From Gammaproteobacteria bacterium (GTDB lineage: Bacteria > Pseudomonadota > Gammaproteobacteria > HTCC5015): 64,000 nt of DNA. Location: positions 1 through 64,000 of the forward strand of contig JACDDA010000005.1 of assembly GCA_013817245.1 (NCBI GenBank). The letters are read 5' to 3'. The position numbers and the translations under genes were made by a program. Under the pieces are notes generated by a model. The model was not told the origin of the DNA. It did not search any database and saw nothing but the letters and a program-made list of their open reading frames with translations. This document shows positions 1 through 9,630 of this stretch, one piece after another (the stretch's first letter is position 1; each line of letters opens with the position of its first letter).

Positions 1-877
1 CGTCACGGGCGATACTAAAAAATTCTGTCCTTACGCTAAGATTATTCATATCGATGTTGATCCTTCTTCAATTTCGAAAAACATTCGTGTTGATGTGCCG
101 ATTGTTGGTCAAGTAAAAAATGTTTTACAAGAAATGTTGGAGTTGTTGAAAAAACCCACCATTAAAATTGATCAAGCGAGTTTAAAATCGTGGTGGCAAC
201 AAATAGCGGAATGGCAAAAAGTGGATTGTTTGCACTACGACCGTAGCAGCGACATCATTAAGCCGCAATATGTTATTGAACAGTTGTATGCCGCCACTAA
301 AGATCGCGACACTTATGTAACTTCAGATGTTGGTCAACATCAAATGTGGGCAGCGCAGTATTATAAATTTGATAAACCCAATCGTTGGATTAATTCCGGT
401 GGCTTAGGCACCATGGGTTTTGGTTTGCCCGCCGCGATTGGCGCGCAATTAGCGTATCGAGATGCCACCGTTGCCTGTGTAACCGGTGAAGCCAGTATTC
501 AAATGTGTATTCAAGAATTATCGACCGCCTTGCAATATCGTTTGCCGATTAAGATTGTGAACTTAAACAATCGTTATATGGGCATGGTGCGGCAATGGCA
601 GGAATTTTTCTATGAAGGCCGTTACGCGATGTCTTATATGGATGCATTGCCAGATTTTGGAAAATTGGCTGAAGCCTATGGCCACGTGGGTATGCGCATT
701 GAAAAACCAGGCGATGTAGCGGCTGCGTTTAAAGAAGCGTTGGCGATGAAAGATAAATTAGTATTTATGGATTTTATTACCGATCAAACTGAAAATGTTT
801 ATCCCATGATTATGAATGGTAAGGCGCATAACGAAATGCACTTATCGCCACAAACCGGGGATAGAGAGCTTGCTTGA
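1..877 (+). CDS. ilvI: Acetolactate synthase large subunit, C-terminal part (5' end outside window)
   Basis: Catalytic subunit of acetohydroxyacid synthase, the first common step of valine, leucine and isoleucine synthesis. The frame is open from base 2, so the ATG at 95 is internal. The visible part covers the end of the middle domain (HIDVDP) and the C-terminal ThDP-binding domain. The Mg/ThDP segment reads TGEASIQM...[14 protein letters not shown]. The usual motif is GDG; here it reads GEA. From memory, GEG occurs in Pseudomonas relatives, so I read this as variation rather than inactivation. It is followed by its regulatory subunit ilvH and then ilvC. Calling it IlvI rather than IlvB rests on that pairing and on the IlvI-like C-terminal sequence. 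Confidence 0.97.
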   Translation, partial: VTGDTKKFCPYAKIIHIDVDPSSISKNIRVDVPIVGQVKNVLQEMLELLKKPTIKIDQASLKSWWQQIAEWQKVDCLHYDRSSDIIKPQYVIEQLYAATKDRDTYVTSDVGQHQMWAAQYYKFDKPNRWINSGGLGTMGFGLPAAIGAQLAYRDATVACVTGEASIQMCIQELSTALQYRLPIKIVNLNNRYMGMVRQWQEFFYEGRYAMSYMDALPDFGKLAEAYGHVGMRIEKPGDVAAAFKEALAMKDKLVFMDFITDQTENVYPMIMNGKAHNEMHLSPQTGDRELA

Positions 878-953
878 TCATACTCGCGATAGAATGCCCG
901 CCGGGCGTTTTGACGATGAGTCGTCAGCAGCTGTCATGACTGAAGGAAAACCG

Positions 954-1442
954 ATGAGACATATTATTTCACTGTTGCTCGAAAATGAAGCTGGTGCTTT
1001 ATCGCGTGTAGCAAACTTATTTTCAGCGCGGGGTTACAATATTGAAGCGCTGAGTGTAGCACCCACTGATGATCCTACCATTTCACGTATGACGGTGGTT
1101 ACTGTTGGCACTGATGAAGTGATTGAGCAAATCACTAAACAATTAAATAAATTGATTGATGTCATTAAGTTGGTTGATTTAACGGAATCAACGCACATTG
1201 AACGCGAAATGATGTTAGTGAAAGTGGCCGTTAAAGATGATGGCGACGAAGTAAAACGGTTGGCTGATATTTTTCGTGGTCATGTGATCGATGTATCGGA
1301 ATCAACGTACACGATTGAATTAACTGGTGACGCAGAAAAGTTAGATGCGTTCGTAAAAAGTTTAGCTCATTTGGAAATTGTTGAAGTTGTGCGCTCTGGC
1401 CCCTTAGGCATCGCGCGCGGCGAACGCAGTTTGCATAGCTAG
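954..1442 (+). CDS. ilvH: Acetolactate synthase small (regulatory) subunit
   Basis: Regulatory subunit of acetohydroxyacid synthase. It carries the ACT domain through which valine feedback acts in this family. The protein has 162 residues, the length of E. coli IlvH. It opens MRHIISLLLENEAGALSRV, the ACT signature, and continues with the C-terminal small-subunit domain. The frame is open back to 816, overlapping ilvI. The ATG at 954 is preferred because AAGGA at 943-947 lies at good spacing and family homology begins exactly there. The intervening 76 bases after ilvI contain no other gene. It is probably co-transcribed with ilvI and ilvC. Confidence 0.96.
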   Translation: MRHIISLLLENEAGALSRVANLFSARGYNIEALSVAPTDDPTISRMTVVTVGTDEVIEQITKQLNKLIDVIKLVDLTESTHIEREMMLVKVAVKDDGDEVKRLADIFRGHVIDVSESTYTIELTGDAEKLDAFVKSLAHLEIVEVVRSGPLGIARGERSLHS

Positions 1443-1490
1443 AATGTAAGCGATGTAAGTGTATTAAAAGTGTTATTCATTAAGTCTTAA

Positions 1491-2537
<1,047 letters not shown>

Positions 2538-2559
2538 ACATTTATTAGTGTATGAAATT

Positions 2560-2587
2560 GAACCCGCCGCTGGCGGGTTCGTTTTTT
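2560..2587 (+). terminator. Rho-independent terminator of the ilv operon
   Basis: A perfect 9-bp GC-rich stem (GAACCCGCC / GGCGGGTTC, 2560-2580) with a 3-base loop is followed by GTTTTTT. It lies 22 bases after the ilvC stop codon. Confidence 0.93.
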
Positions 2588-2640
2588 AGATGGTCGTGTT
2601 TGTAAGTAAACTTGTTAAATACTTTAAAAGTAGGTGCTGT

Positions 2641-3426
2641 ATGAATATCTCAGACGAAGATGATAAACGCTCACACGGCATTTATTTGCTACCCAATTTA
2701 TTTACCACCGCGGGTTTGTTTTCAGGTTTTTATGCGATTGTTGCTGCGACCCAAGGTCGTTTTGAAGCGGCAGCGATCGCAATATTTGCGGCCATGATAT
2801 TAGATGGTATTGATGGTCGTGTTGCGCGTTTAACCAATACGACCAGTGATTTTGGTGCTGAATACGATAGCTTGGCTGATATGGTGTCTTTCGGTTTAGC
2901 GCCCGCATTAGTGATGTACGAATGGGCTTTATTCTCGATGCATGATTGGGGTTGGCAACATTGGTCAAAAGTAGGTTGGCTCGCTGCATTTATTTATGTT
3001 GCCGCCGCCGCTTTGCGTTTAGCACGTTTTAATACTCAAGTAGGCAAAGCTGATAAACGTTTTTTTCAAGGTCTCGCAAGTCCTGCTGCGGCAGCCATTA
3101 TGGTGGGTTTGGTGTGGCTAGGTTATGACTTAGGTTATAAAGGCAGTGAATTAGCCGGATTAGCGTGCATTACTACTGTTGTCGTTGGCTTGTTGATGGT
3201 GAGTAATTTTTCTTATTATAGTTTTAAAGATTTAGGTTCTAAAAATCGCGTACCACTGACGGCGATGTTGGCTGTGGTTTTTGTGTATGTGTGTATTGCT
3301 TTTGATCCGCCTAAAGTATTATTTACGTTTTTTGTACTTTATATGTTGTCTGGTCCTGCATTAACTATTTGGCGTTGGGCGCGTCGCCATCAGCGCCACA
3401 CTGATAAGCCTGATACGCCTGCATGA
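2641..3426 (+). CDS. pssA: CDP-diacylglycerol--serine O-phosphatidyltransferase
   Basis: Inner-membrane enzyme making phosphatidylserine, the precursor of phosphatidylethanolamine. It belongs to the CDP-alcohol phosphotransferase family, shown by DGIDGRVAR...GAEYDSLAD, which supplies the DG-x2-AR-x8-G-x3-D-x3-D metal site. Several hydrophobic helices follow, and the C-terminus is basic. The frame extends upstream to 2590, but the ATG at 2641 (MNISDEDDK) gives the usual family N-terminus and 261 residues. Its last four bases overlap the next gene (ATGA), implying translational coupling. The association with ilvC is common in proteobacteria, but here a terminator separates them. Confidence 0.94.
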   Translation: MNISDEDDKRSHGIYLLPNLFTTAGLFSGFYAIVAATQGRFEAAAIAIFAAMILDGIDGRVARLTNTTSDFGAEYDSLADMVSFGLAPALVMYEWALFSMHDWGWQHWSKVGWLAAFIYVAAAALRLARFNTQVGKADKRFFQGLASPAAAAIMVGLVWLGYDLGYKGSELAGLACITTVVVGLLMVSNFSYYSFKDLGSKNRVPLTAMLAVVFVYVCIAFDPPKVLFTFFVLYMLSGPALTIWRWARRHQRHTDKPDTPA

Positions 3427-4208
3427 GTAATGTGCAACACCAGTATTTGGATGCGCTCGGCATTACTCGTTGGGTAATACGCGCGCCGGCAGTAAATCCA
3501 ATTATTGAAACCTCAGCGCTGATTGAACCCGCTGTTGAAACTAAAGCCGGTGGTGCAGCACTCATGCATTCCGCTGCAGCGCGTGGATTAAATAAAACCT
3601 CAGCACCGCAAAAAAAACCGGCACTTGTATCACGCGATTTATCTGCATTCGATTGGACGGCGTTGCGCGAAAATATAGCGCAATGTGGTTTGTGTGATTT
3701 ATCGAATAGTCGTAAGCAAACCGTGTTTGGTGTCGGTAATCAGCAAGCGGATTGGTTGGTAGTTGGAGAAGCTCCGGGCCCTGATGAAGATGCGCAAGGT
3801 GAGCCTTTTGTAAATCGCATCAATGGTCAGTTATTGGATGCGATGTTACTGGCAATTGGTTTGCCGCGCGCACAAGTTTATATGACCAATAGTTTAAAAT
3901 GTAAGCCGCCGAATAATCGCGATGCAAAAGCAGATGAAGCTGCTTGTTGTAAGCCTTATTTGTTGCAACAAATAAATTTACTGCAACCTAAAATTATTTT
4001 AGCGATAGGGCGCATTCCGGCGCAGCAATTATTGCAAACCGACACACCGCTTGAGCGTTTACGCGGTCAAGTGCATACGCTGTCGGAATTTGGCATTCCT
4101 GTTATTGCTACCTATCATCCTGATCATCTATTACGCAAACCAATAGCTAAACGCAAAGCGTGGGATGATTTGAAGTTGGCTTTAAGCGTTTATAAGCAAG
4201 CTCAGTAA
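3423..4208 (+). CDS. Family 4 uracil-DNA glycosylase (4Fe-4S)
   Basis: Removes uracil from DNA in base-excision repair. The first roughly 75 residues are variable and low in complexity. The catalytic domain follows, with VVGEAPGPDEDAQGEPF (about 113-129), C88 and C91, then C160 and C175 or C176, matching the iron-sulfur ligand spacing of family 4. A conserved TYHPDHLLRKP segment lies near the end. The uracil-pocket stretch reads PFVNRINGQLL, where the family usually has PFVGRAGQLL, so there is one extra residue and the Gly is replaced. The gene overlaps pssA by 4 bases and precedes rimI, a common pairing in gammaproteobacteria. Confidence 0.92.
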   Translation: MSNVQHQYLDALGITRWVIRAPAVNPIIETSALIEPAVETKAGGAALMHSAAARGLNKTSAPQKKPALVSRDLSAFDWTALRENIAQCGLCDLSNSRKQTVFGVGNQQADWLVVGEAPGPDEDAQGEPFVNRINGQLLDAMLLAIGLPRAQVYMTNSLKCKPPNNRDAKADEAACCKPYLLQQINLLQPKIILAIGRIPAQQLLQTDTPLERLRGQVHTLSEFGIPVIATYHPDHLLRKPIAKRKAWDDLKLALSVYKQAQ

Positions 4209-4253
4209 ATTTAATTAAATTCAATTTAATAGGGTGCCGCAGCGGAGTTGCAC

Positions 4254-4730
4254 ATGGTTGCTGTCATACAATCATCACCGCTAGATATTCGAGCCATGAC
4301 TGCGGACGATGTTACGCAGATCATGAGCATTGAAAATGCGTCGTATCCTTATCCTTGGACAACGAGCATTTTCACCGAATGTTTGCGAGTGGGTTATGTT
4401 TGTCGAGTGTTATGCGAACAACAACATATTTTGGGTTATGTGGTGTTGAGTGTTGCAGTACAAGAATGCCATATATTAAATGTGTGCGTCGCGGATCATG
4501 CCCGCGATCAAGGTAATGGTCGTTTATTAATACGTTATGTAATAGAACAAGCCACTCGGTTACAACTTAATACTATTTATTTAGAAGTTCGTCCGACCAA
4601 TACCCATGCCATTGGCTTGTATCATTCTTTGGGATTTCAGCGGATTGGTGTGCGCAAAGACTATTATCCTGCAGATAATGGCCGCGAAGATGCGTGGGTG
4701 ATGGCGCTTAATATGTCGCCGCAGTGGTAG
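4254..4730 (+). CDS. rimI: Ribosomal protein S18-alanine N-acetyltransferase
   Basis: GNAT-family enzyme that acetylates the N-terminal alanine of ribosomal protein S18. It has 158 residues. Visible are the RimI opening IRAMTADDVTQIMSIENASYPYPW, the acetyl-CoA loop DHARDQGNGRLLIRYVIEQA, and the substrate-end motif LEVRPTNTHAIGLYHSLGF...YY. The ATG at 4254 follows GCGGAG at 4242-4247 with 6-base spacing. An in-frame TTG at 4248 lies inside that site and is rejected. It sits 45 bases after the glycosylase gene, probably in the same transcript. Confidence 0.95.
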   Translation: MVAVIQSSPLDIRAMTADDVTQIMSIENASYPYPWTTSIFTECLRVGYVCRVLCEQQHILGYVVLSVAVQECHILNVCVADHARDQGNGRLLIRYVIEQATRLQLNTIYLEVRPTNTHAIGLYHSLGFQRIGVRKDYYPADNGREDAWVMALNMSPQW

Positions 4731-4757
4731 TTTTGTTTGCAAGCGACGTGGTTTGGG

Positions 4758-4771
4758 TATAATGCCGCGCC
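4758..4771 (+). promoter_or_regulatory. Candidate sigma70 -10 element for prfC with GC-rich discriminator
   Basis: A perfect TATAAT at 4758-4763 is followed immediately by GCCGCGCC. No good -35 is present (the best is TTGTTT at 4733, 19 bases away). It lies 30 bases before the prfC ATG, so the leader would be short. GC-rich discriminators are a known feature of stringently controlled promoters. Confidence 0.6.
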
Positions 4772-4792
4772 TTGTTCGTTTTGAGTAGCTCA

Positions 4793-6388
4793 ATGTTTAG
4801 CATGAAAGAAGAAATCCAACGTCGGCGTACCTTCGCTATTATTTCGCATCCTGACGCGGGTAAAACCACACTCACAGAAAAGCTGCTGTTATTCGGCGGC
4901 GCGATTCAATTGGCGGGTACCGTTAAAGGTCGTAAAGCTGCGCGGCATGCAACGTCTGATTGGATGGAGATGGAAAAGCAACGCGGTATTTCTATTACTT
5001 CCTCTGTTATGCAGTTTCCGTATAAAGATCGCATTATTAATTTGCTTGATACGCCCGGTCACGCCGATTTTTCTGAAGATACCTATCGTACTTTAACCGC
5101 GGTTGATTCCGCGTTAATGGTAATCGATGCCGCAAAAGGCGTAGAAGAACGCACGATTAAATTAATGGACGTGTGCCGCTTACGTGACACGCCTATTTTT
5201 ACCTTCGTTAATAAATTGGATCGCGAAGGCCGTGATCCTATGGAATTGTTAGATGAGGTAGAAAGCATTTTAAAAATAAAATGCGCGCCGATTACCTGGC
5301 CGATTGGTATGGGCAAACAATTCAAAGGCGTTTTTCATTTATATCGGGATGCTATTCATTTATTCAGCGCCCAACATGGCGGAAAAATCGTCGCGGGTGA
5401 TGTGATTCAAGGTTTAGATAATCCTAAACTAGATGAATTATTGGGCATGCAAGCCGCGGAATTACGCGAACAAATTGAATTAGTCAAAGGTGCGAGTCAC
5501 GAATTTAATAAAGCTGATTATTTGGCGGGTCGTTTAACACCGGTGTTTTTTGGTTCGGCGATTAATAATTTCGGCATTACTGAATTATTAGATGATTTTG
5601 TTGAGAATGCACCGCCACCGTGTCCGAGGCTCGCGGAACAACGCGTAGTTGAACCCGCTGAAAATAAATTTACCGGCTTTGTATTTAAAATCCAAGCCAA
5701 TATGGATCCGAATCACCATGACCGTATGGCATTTTTTCGAATTTGTTCTGGCGTGTTTGAAAAAGGCATGAAAGTTAAACAAGTGCGCACCGGCAAAGAT
5801 TTAAAACTTAATGATGCATTGACATTTATGGCCGCCGATCGTGAACATGTCGATGCGGCTTATGCTGGCGATATTATCGGTTTGCATAATCATGGCACCA
5901 TTCGGATTGGTGATACTTTTACCGTGGGTGAAACGTTACGCTTTACCGGCATTCCGAATTTTGCGCCGGAATTATTTCGCCGTGTTGTTTTACGCGATCC
6001 CTTAAAAGCGAAAGCCTTGCAAAAAGGCTTGAGTCAATTATGTGAAGAGGGCGCTACACAGTTATTTAAACCGATGCTGAATAACGATTACATATTGGGC
6101 GCTGTCGGTGTTTTGCAGTTCGACGTAGTGGCGCATCGATTAAAAAGTGAATACAGCGTTGAGTGTAGTTTTGAAGCCGTTAATGTGACAACCGCACGGT
6201 GGGTGCTGTGTAAAGATGCTAAAAAATTAGCCGACTTTAAAAACAAGCACAGCGCGAATTTAGCTTTGGACCATGGCAACGATTTAGTCTATATCGCGCC
6301 TACCCGTGTGAATTTACAAATGACACAAGAACGTTGGCCAGAGATTCAATTCCTAGCTACGCGTGAACATGGTGACAATGTTGATTAA
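4793..6388 (+). CDS. prfC: Peptide chain release factor 3
   Basis: GTPase that recycles RF1 and RF2 from the ribosome after peptide release. It has 531 residues from the ATG at 4793 or 528 from the ATG at 4802; the family is near 529, so both are plausible. The G domain shows the P-loop [10 protein letters not shown]3 [15 protein letters not shown], and G4 [16 protein letters not shown]. These are followed by domains II and III with the RF3-type C-terminus ending [10 protein letters not shown]. The gene stands alone between a TATAAT element and a bidirectional terminator. Confidence 0.97.
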   Translation: MFSMKEEIQRRRTFAIISHPDAGKTTLTEKLLLFGGAIQLAGTVKGRKAARHATSDWMEMEKQRGISITSSVMQFPYKDRIINLLDTPGHADFSEDTYRTLTAVDSALMVIDAAKGVEERTIKLMDVCRLRDTPIFTFVNKLDREGRDPMELLDEVESILKIKCAPITWPIGMGKQFKGVFHLYRDAIHLFSAQHGGKIVAGDVIQGLDNPKLDELLGMQAAELREQIELVKGASHEFNKADYLAGRLTPVFFGSAINNFGITELLDDFVENAPPPCPRLAEQRVVEPAENKFTGFVFKIQANMDPNHHDRMAFFRICSGVFEKGMKVKQVRTGKDLKLNDALTFMAADREHVDAAYAGDIIGLHNHGTIRIGDTFTVGETLRFTGIPNFAPELFRRVVLRDPLKAKALQKGLSQLCEEGATQLFKPMLNNDYILGAVGVLQFDVVAHRLKSEYSVECSFEAVNVTTARWVLCKDAKKLADFKNKHSANLALDHGNDLVYIAPTRVNLQMTQERWPEIQFLATREHGDNVD

Positions 6389-6424
6389 TATCGTCTGTGA
6401 CTAAAAAACAATTAAAAAATGGGT

Positions 6425-6455
6425 AAAAAAAGAGCGGCTAGGCCGCTCTTTTTTG
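6425..6455. terminator. Bidirectional terminator between prfC and the parvulin gene
   Basis: The 8-bp stem AGAGCGGC / GCCGCTCT (6431-6438, 6442-6449) with loop TAG is flanked by A7 on the left and T6 on the right. It can therefore end transcription from both converging genes. Confidence 0.93.
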
Positions 6456-6481
6456 TTTACTGTTTTAGTTTAATAAAAAAA

Positions 6482-7378
6482 CTATTTCTTTTCTTCAGCA
6501 GCAGCTGCGTCTTTTTTGTTTTCTTCTTTGCTTTCTTCTTTGGCTTCTTTTGGCGCTTCTAGTTTGCTGGTGACAATTTCAATTTTGGCGCCATCTTTTA
6601 GTTTAGCTAAATAATCTTCAATGCGCTTATTGATTAAAGCACGTTGTGCCATACCCACTAATTGTTCGGTATCAACTTGACGAATTTCATCTAGTTTGAT
6701 GATGTGGTAACCGAATTGTGATTTCACTGGGGTTTCGGTAATTTTGCCGGGTTTGAGTTGTGCCATAGCTGCACCAAATTCTGGTACATACATAGAAGGT
6801 GTTGACCAACCTAAATCACCACCACGACGTGCACTACCGTCAATGGAATGTTGCGCTGCTAATTTACCGAAATCAGCTTTTTTCTTTAATTCGCCAATCA
6901 GTTTTTTTGCTAACGCTTCATCTTTTACTAAGATGTGACGTGCATGATATTGAGTAGCATCAGCACTTTGCGATTGGGCAATGGCTTGAATTTCTTCTTG
7001 AGTCGGTGGATTGTCTTTCAAAATTTGACGCACCATTTTGCTGACTAAGGTGTTGGTGGCCGCACGATTAATATCCATTGCGACTTCTGGATCTTTACCT
7101 AAGCCTGCAGCAATGGCTTTTTGACGCATCAATTCTTGTTGAATAACGGGTTCTAACATTTCAACGGTAACTTCTTTACCTTGATACACGCCGTTGCCTT
7201 CCAGCAAAGGTTTAACTTCTTGCTCGCGAATTTCTACGCCGTTGACAGTCACGATAACTTTGCCGCTGACCGGCATAGGGCGACCAACATTACTATCATC
7301 GTTTTTGTTGCAAGCAGATAAGGTAAAAGCGAGAGCGCATGCGCTGCTTAAGCCCAATAGCACAGTTCTAAATTGCAT
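6482..7378 (-). CDS. Periplasmic parvulin-type peptidyl-prolyl isomerase lipoprotein
   Basis: Predicted lipid-anchored foldase of the periplasm. It has 298 residues from the ATG at 7378, which is preceded by an AAAAAGGAC ribosome-binding site. The start further upstream, at 7411, lacks one and would put ten polar residues before the signal. The signal peptide ends in lipobox LSAC. An N-terminal SurA/PrsA-like helical region follows, then a PpiC rotamase domain at about 145-245 (YHARHILVKDEA ... GGDLGW ... SQFGYHIIKLDEIR). The Lys/Glu/Ala-rich tail is probably disordered. It lies 25 bases after bolA, in the same direction. Confidence 0.92.
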   Translation of the reverse strand: MQFRTVLLGLSSACALAFTLSACNKNDDSNVGRPMPVSGKVIVTVNGVEIREQEVKPLLEGNGVYQGKEVTVEMLEPVIQQELMRQKAIAAGLGKDPEVAMDINRAATNTLVSKMVRQILKDNPPTQEEIQAIAQSQSADATQYHARHILVKDEALAKKLIGELKKKADFGKLAAQHSIDGSARRGGDLGWSTPSMYVPEFGAAMAQLKPGKITETPVKSQFGYHIIKLDEIRQVDTEQLVGMAQRALINKRIEDYLAKLKDGAKIEIVTSKLEAPKEAKEESKEENKKDAAAAEEKK

Positions 7379-7403
7379 GGTATGTCCTTTTTGGTTGATT
7401 AAT

Positions 7404-7676
7404 TTATACATTACTTTCGTGGATCGTTTTGGCTTGAATACTCAGAGCGTGAATCTCGCCCTGCATTAAATCGTTAAGTGCATGGTAGACCATGCGATGA
7501 CGTTGAATGGGATTTTTGCCATCAAACGCATCGGACACTATATAAACATTAAAGTGCCCACCGTGTTTAGCGCCTTCATGTCCTGCGTGCGCGGCGCTGT
7601 CATCAACAATGTCGAGTTGTTGCGGTTGAAACGTTTGGCTTAAACGTTCACGTATCGAATTAACACGTTCACTCAT
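7404..7676 (-). CDS. bolA: BolA family protein
   Basis: Small BolA-fold protein. In other bacteria these act with monothiol glutaredoxins in iron-sulfur trafficking and influence morphology and stress responses. It has 90 residues with the class II KH-like fold and the conserved RHRMVYHALNDLM helix. Histidines in HAGHEGAKHGGHFNVYIVSDAF form the variable loop where the cluster ligand lies. The start codon shares one base with the stop of the YciI-family gene (TAATG), which indicates translational coupling. Confidence 0.93.
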   Translation of the reverse strand: MSERVNSIRERLSQTFQPQQLDIVDDSAAHAGHEGAKHGGHFNVYIVSDAFDGKNPIQRHRMVYHALNDLMQGEIHALSIQAKTIHESNV

Positions 7677-7978
7677 TAGAACACTCGCTTAAAAGGTTTA
7701 ATGTCTACATGACTATATACGCCAGTCATCATATAGGGATCTGTTTGTGCCCATTGCTCCGCTGCTTGTAATGAAGCAAATTCAGCAACTATTAAACTAC
7801 CGGTAAAACCTGCCGTGCCTGAATCTATTGCATCAATAGCAGGATGCGGTCCGGCTATTAATAAACGTCCTGCATCTTGTAATGCTTGCAAACGTTCCAA
7901 ATGCGCCGCGCGTGCACTTTGGCGCTTGCTTAAGCTGTCGCTTACATCATGCGCAATAATGGCGTACCACATCGTCAT
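7676..7978 (-). CDS. YciI family protein
   Basis: A 100-residue stand-alone YciI domain (ferredoxin-like dimer fold). The biochemical role of these proteins is unsettled. Visible conserved features are [12 protein letters not shown] at the N-terminus, HLERLQAL, the [10 protein letters not shown] segment, and the closing [18 protein letters not shown], including the His and Asp thought to form the active site. It lies 8 bases after yciB and overlaps bolA by one base, so yciB-yciI-bolA-parvulin forms one minus-strand operon. Confidence 0.92.
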   Translation of the reverse strand: MTMWYAIIAHDVSDSLSKRQSARAAHLERLQALQDAGRLLIAGPHPAIDAIDSGTAGFTGSLIVAEFASLQAAEQWAQTDPYMMTGVYSHVDIKPFKRVF

Positions 7979-7986
7979 TCAATAAT

Positions 7987-8691
7987 TTACTCAGCGTCTT
8001 TTTTTGATGACGTTGATGGATCGGATAAACGTTTTAAATCTGTTTCGCTCAAGTGGCGGCTCATATACCAAAACATGGCAATGCCCATCAGTAGCGTGAT
8101 ACCTAAAGAACCAAATAATTTTACGTTAACCCACAGCTGTTCTTTATCACGCGCATCGACACATAAAGACTGTGCATTCGCTGGAAAAGTTTCAGCGCAG
8201 GACCAATTAACTAATTCGCTGTCAGTGACGTTTGGATATTGTGTTCTTAAAGCACGTTCTGCGTTTAGATAAGACATGGCAAAAGGCACATTAAGACAGC
8301 CGATTAATAAAAAAGACGTAATCCAAAAACTATCTAGTTTTAACCACATGGCATTAGGTAGTTCGAGTTTATCGCCCATTAGTTTTTGCATCATTGATTG
8401 ACGACGCCAGATTAATTGAATAAGTAATACGCCTGCGATGACCCAGCTGACAATAGTGGGTTTCCATAAAATAAAACTTTTATCATGGAGCGCAATCGTT
8501 AAGCCGCCTAATACGGTAATCATGATGGCGGAGACGGCGTGGGATTTTTCAACTTTATGATGTTTAAACCACGTGTAAGCAATTTGTATTAATGAGACGG
8601 CAATCGCCGTAAAGGTCGCAGCATAAATGCCATGCGACTTATAGACGATAAAAAATAGGGCAATGGGCAGAATATCGAACAAGAATTTCAT
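7987..8691 (-). CDS. yciB: Inner membrane-spanning protein YciB (septation protein A family)
   Basis: Polytopic inner-membrane protein of the YciB/IspZ family, linked to cell-envelope synthesis and septation. It starts MKFLFDILPIALFFIVYKSHGIYAAT, typical of the family, and shows five to six hydrophobic helices plus the conserved FILWKPTIVSW and LWVNVKLFG segments. At 234 residues it is about 55 longer than the E. coli protein. Most of the extra length is one soluble loop of about 45 residues before the last helix, containing two cysteines (WSCAETFPANAQSLCVD). It is divergent from the yciO-family gene. Confidence 0.93.
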   Translation of the reverse strand: MKFLFDILPIALFFIVYKSHGIYAATFTAIAVSLIQIAYTWFKHHKVEKSHAVSAIMITVLGGLTIALHDKSFILWKPTIVSWVIAGVLLIQLIWRRQSMMQKLMGDKLELPNAMWLKLDSFWITSFLLIGCLNVPFAMSYLNAERALRTQYPNVTDSELVNWSCAETFPANAQSLCVDARDKEQLWVNVKLFGSLGITLLMGIAMFWYMSRHLSETDLKRLSDPSTSSKKDAE

Positions 8692-8723
8692 GAGTTTTCT
8701 GGTGAGTTAGCTAAGTTTGTCGG

Positions 8724-8738
8724 TATGATGCGGCGCCC
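8724..8738 (+). promoter_or_regulatory. Candidate -10 element with GC-rich discriminator upstream of the yciO-family gene
   Basis: TATGAT at 8724-8729 is followed by GCGGCGCCC in the 128-base space between divergent yciB and the yciO-family gene. The -35 is poor. The arrangement matches those before prfC and the first tRNA-Ser. Confidence 0.4.
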
Positions 8739-8819
8739 ATCATAACGTATTTGTGATGAATGTGGGTCTATTCGGCGAGCTGTTGTGGATATGATCCGGA
8801 TTTTTAGAGTGGTTAGTTT

Positions 8820-9440
8820 ATGAGCCAGTATTTTGAAATTCATGCGACCCATCCGCAAACCCGTTTGATTAGGCGTGCGGTAGATATTATTGAGCAGGGA
8901 GGCGTGATCGCTTATCCCACCGATTCGGGTTATGCCTTGGGTTATCACTTGGGTGATAAAAATGCGTTGGAACGCGTCTGTCGCATTCGCGAAGTGGATA
9001 AAAACCATAATTTCACCTTAATGTGCCGCGATTTATCCGAAATTGCTACGTATGCGAAAGTTGAAAATAGCGATTACCGCTTATTAAAGGCCCATACCCC
9101 GGGGCCTTATACCTTTATATTGAACGCGACCCGTGAAGTCCCTAAACGTCTGCAGCATGCTAAGAAAAAAACCGTAGGGATTCGAGTGCCGGATCATGCC
9201 GTAGCCTTGGCCTTGTTGGAAACCTTGGGCCAGCCCTTGATGAGTAGCAGCCTGATTTTACCCGGGGAAGAGCTCCCCATGGCGGATCCCGAATTGATTC
9301 GGGAGCAATTGGCTACGCAATTGGATCTGATCATTGATGGCGGGCACTGTATAACCACGCCGACCACCGTCTTGGATTTAACAGGCGAGACGCCGGAAGT
9401 GATCCGCGTAGGGACGGGTGATGTGAGTTGGCTCAGCTAG
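8820..9440 (+). CDS. yciO: YciO family protein (Sua5/YrdC-like, L-threonylcarbamoyladenylate synthase fold)
   Basis: A 206-residue YrdC-fold protein of the YciO branch. It carries the ATP and carbamoyl-site segments GGVIAYPTDSGYALG, KNHNFTLMCRDLSEI and TPGPYTFILNA, plus the YciO-like KTVGIRVPDHAVALALLE and MSSSLILPGEE. True Sua5/TsaC enzymes make threonylcarbamoyl-AMP for tRNA t6A. YciO paralogues have the same fold, but their physiological role is less certain. The ATG follows a weak GTGG-like site. Downstream, 190 bases without a gene separate it from trpS. Confidence 0.9.
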   Translation: MSQYFEIHATHPQTRLIRRAVDIIEQGGVIAYPTDSGYALGYHLGDKNALERVCRIREVDKNHNFTLMCRDLSEIATYAKVENSDYRLLKAHTPGPYTFILNATREVPKRLQHAKKKTVGIRVPDHAVALALLETLGQPLMSSSLILPGEELPMADPELIREQLATQLDLIIDGGHCITTPTTVLDLTGETPEVIRVGTGDVSWLS

Positions 9441-9567
9441 GTTTGCATATTAATCGGATGAATTGAGCTGAGTATTAATTGGGAATTAAGTGGCCGATTA
9501 ATCAAAAGAACTGCCGCAAGATTGAAAAGGCCGCATTGTCAATCTTCCACCCACCCCGCCCAAGCCC

Positions 9568-9581
9568 TACAATAGCCCCCC
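9568..9581 (+). promoter_or_regulatory. Candidate -10 element for trpS
   Basis: TACAAT at 9568-9573 is followed by AGCCCCCC, 57 bases before the trpS GTG. TTCCAC, 17 bases upstream, is a weak -35. Apart from this, I see no structured RNA in the 190-base gap, and no Trp-codon leader peptide. Confidence 0.4.
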
Positions 9582-9630
9582 TTGCGGGCGTCCTTGGCGT
9601 CAACATATTCGAAATTAAAGAAGGATCACA

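Noticed and set aside
816-953. Longer start for ilvH overlapping ilvI
   Set aside because: Family homology begins at 954, which has its own ribosome-binding site; the extension is basic and unlike any ACT protein.
2590-2640. Longer start for pssA directly after the ilv terminator
   Set aside because: It would place the start inside or just behind the terminator, and the family N-terminus is at 2641.
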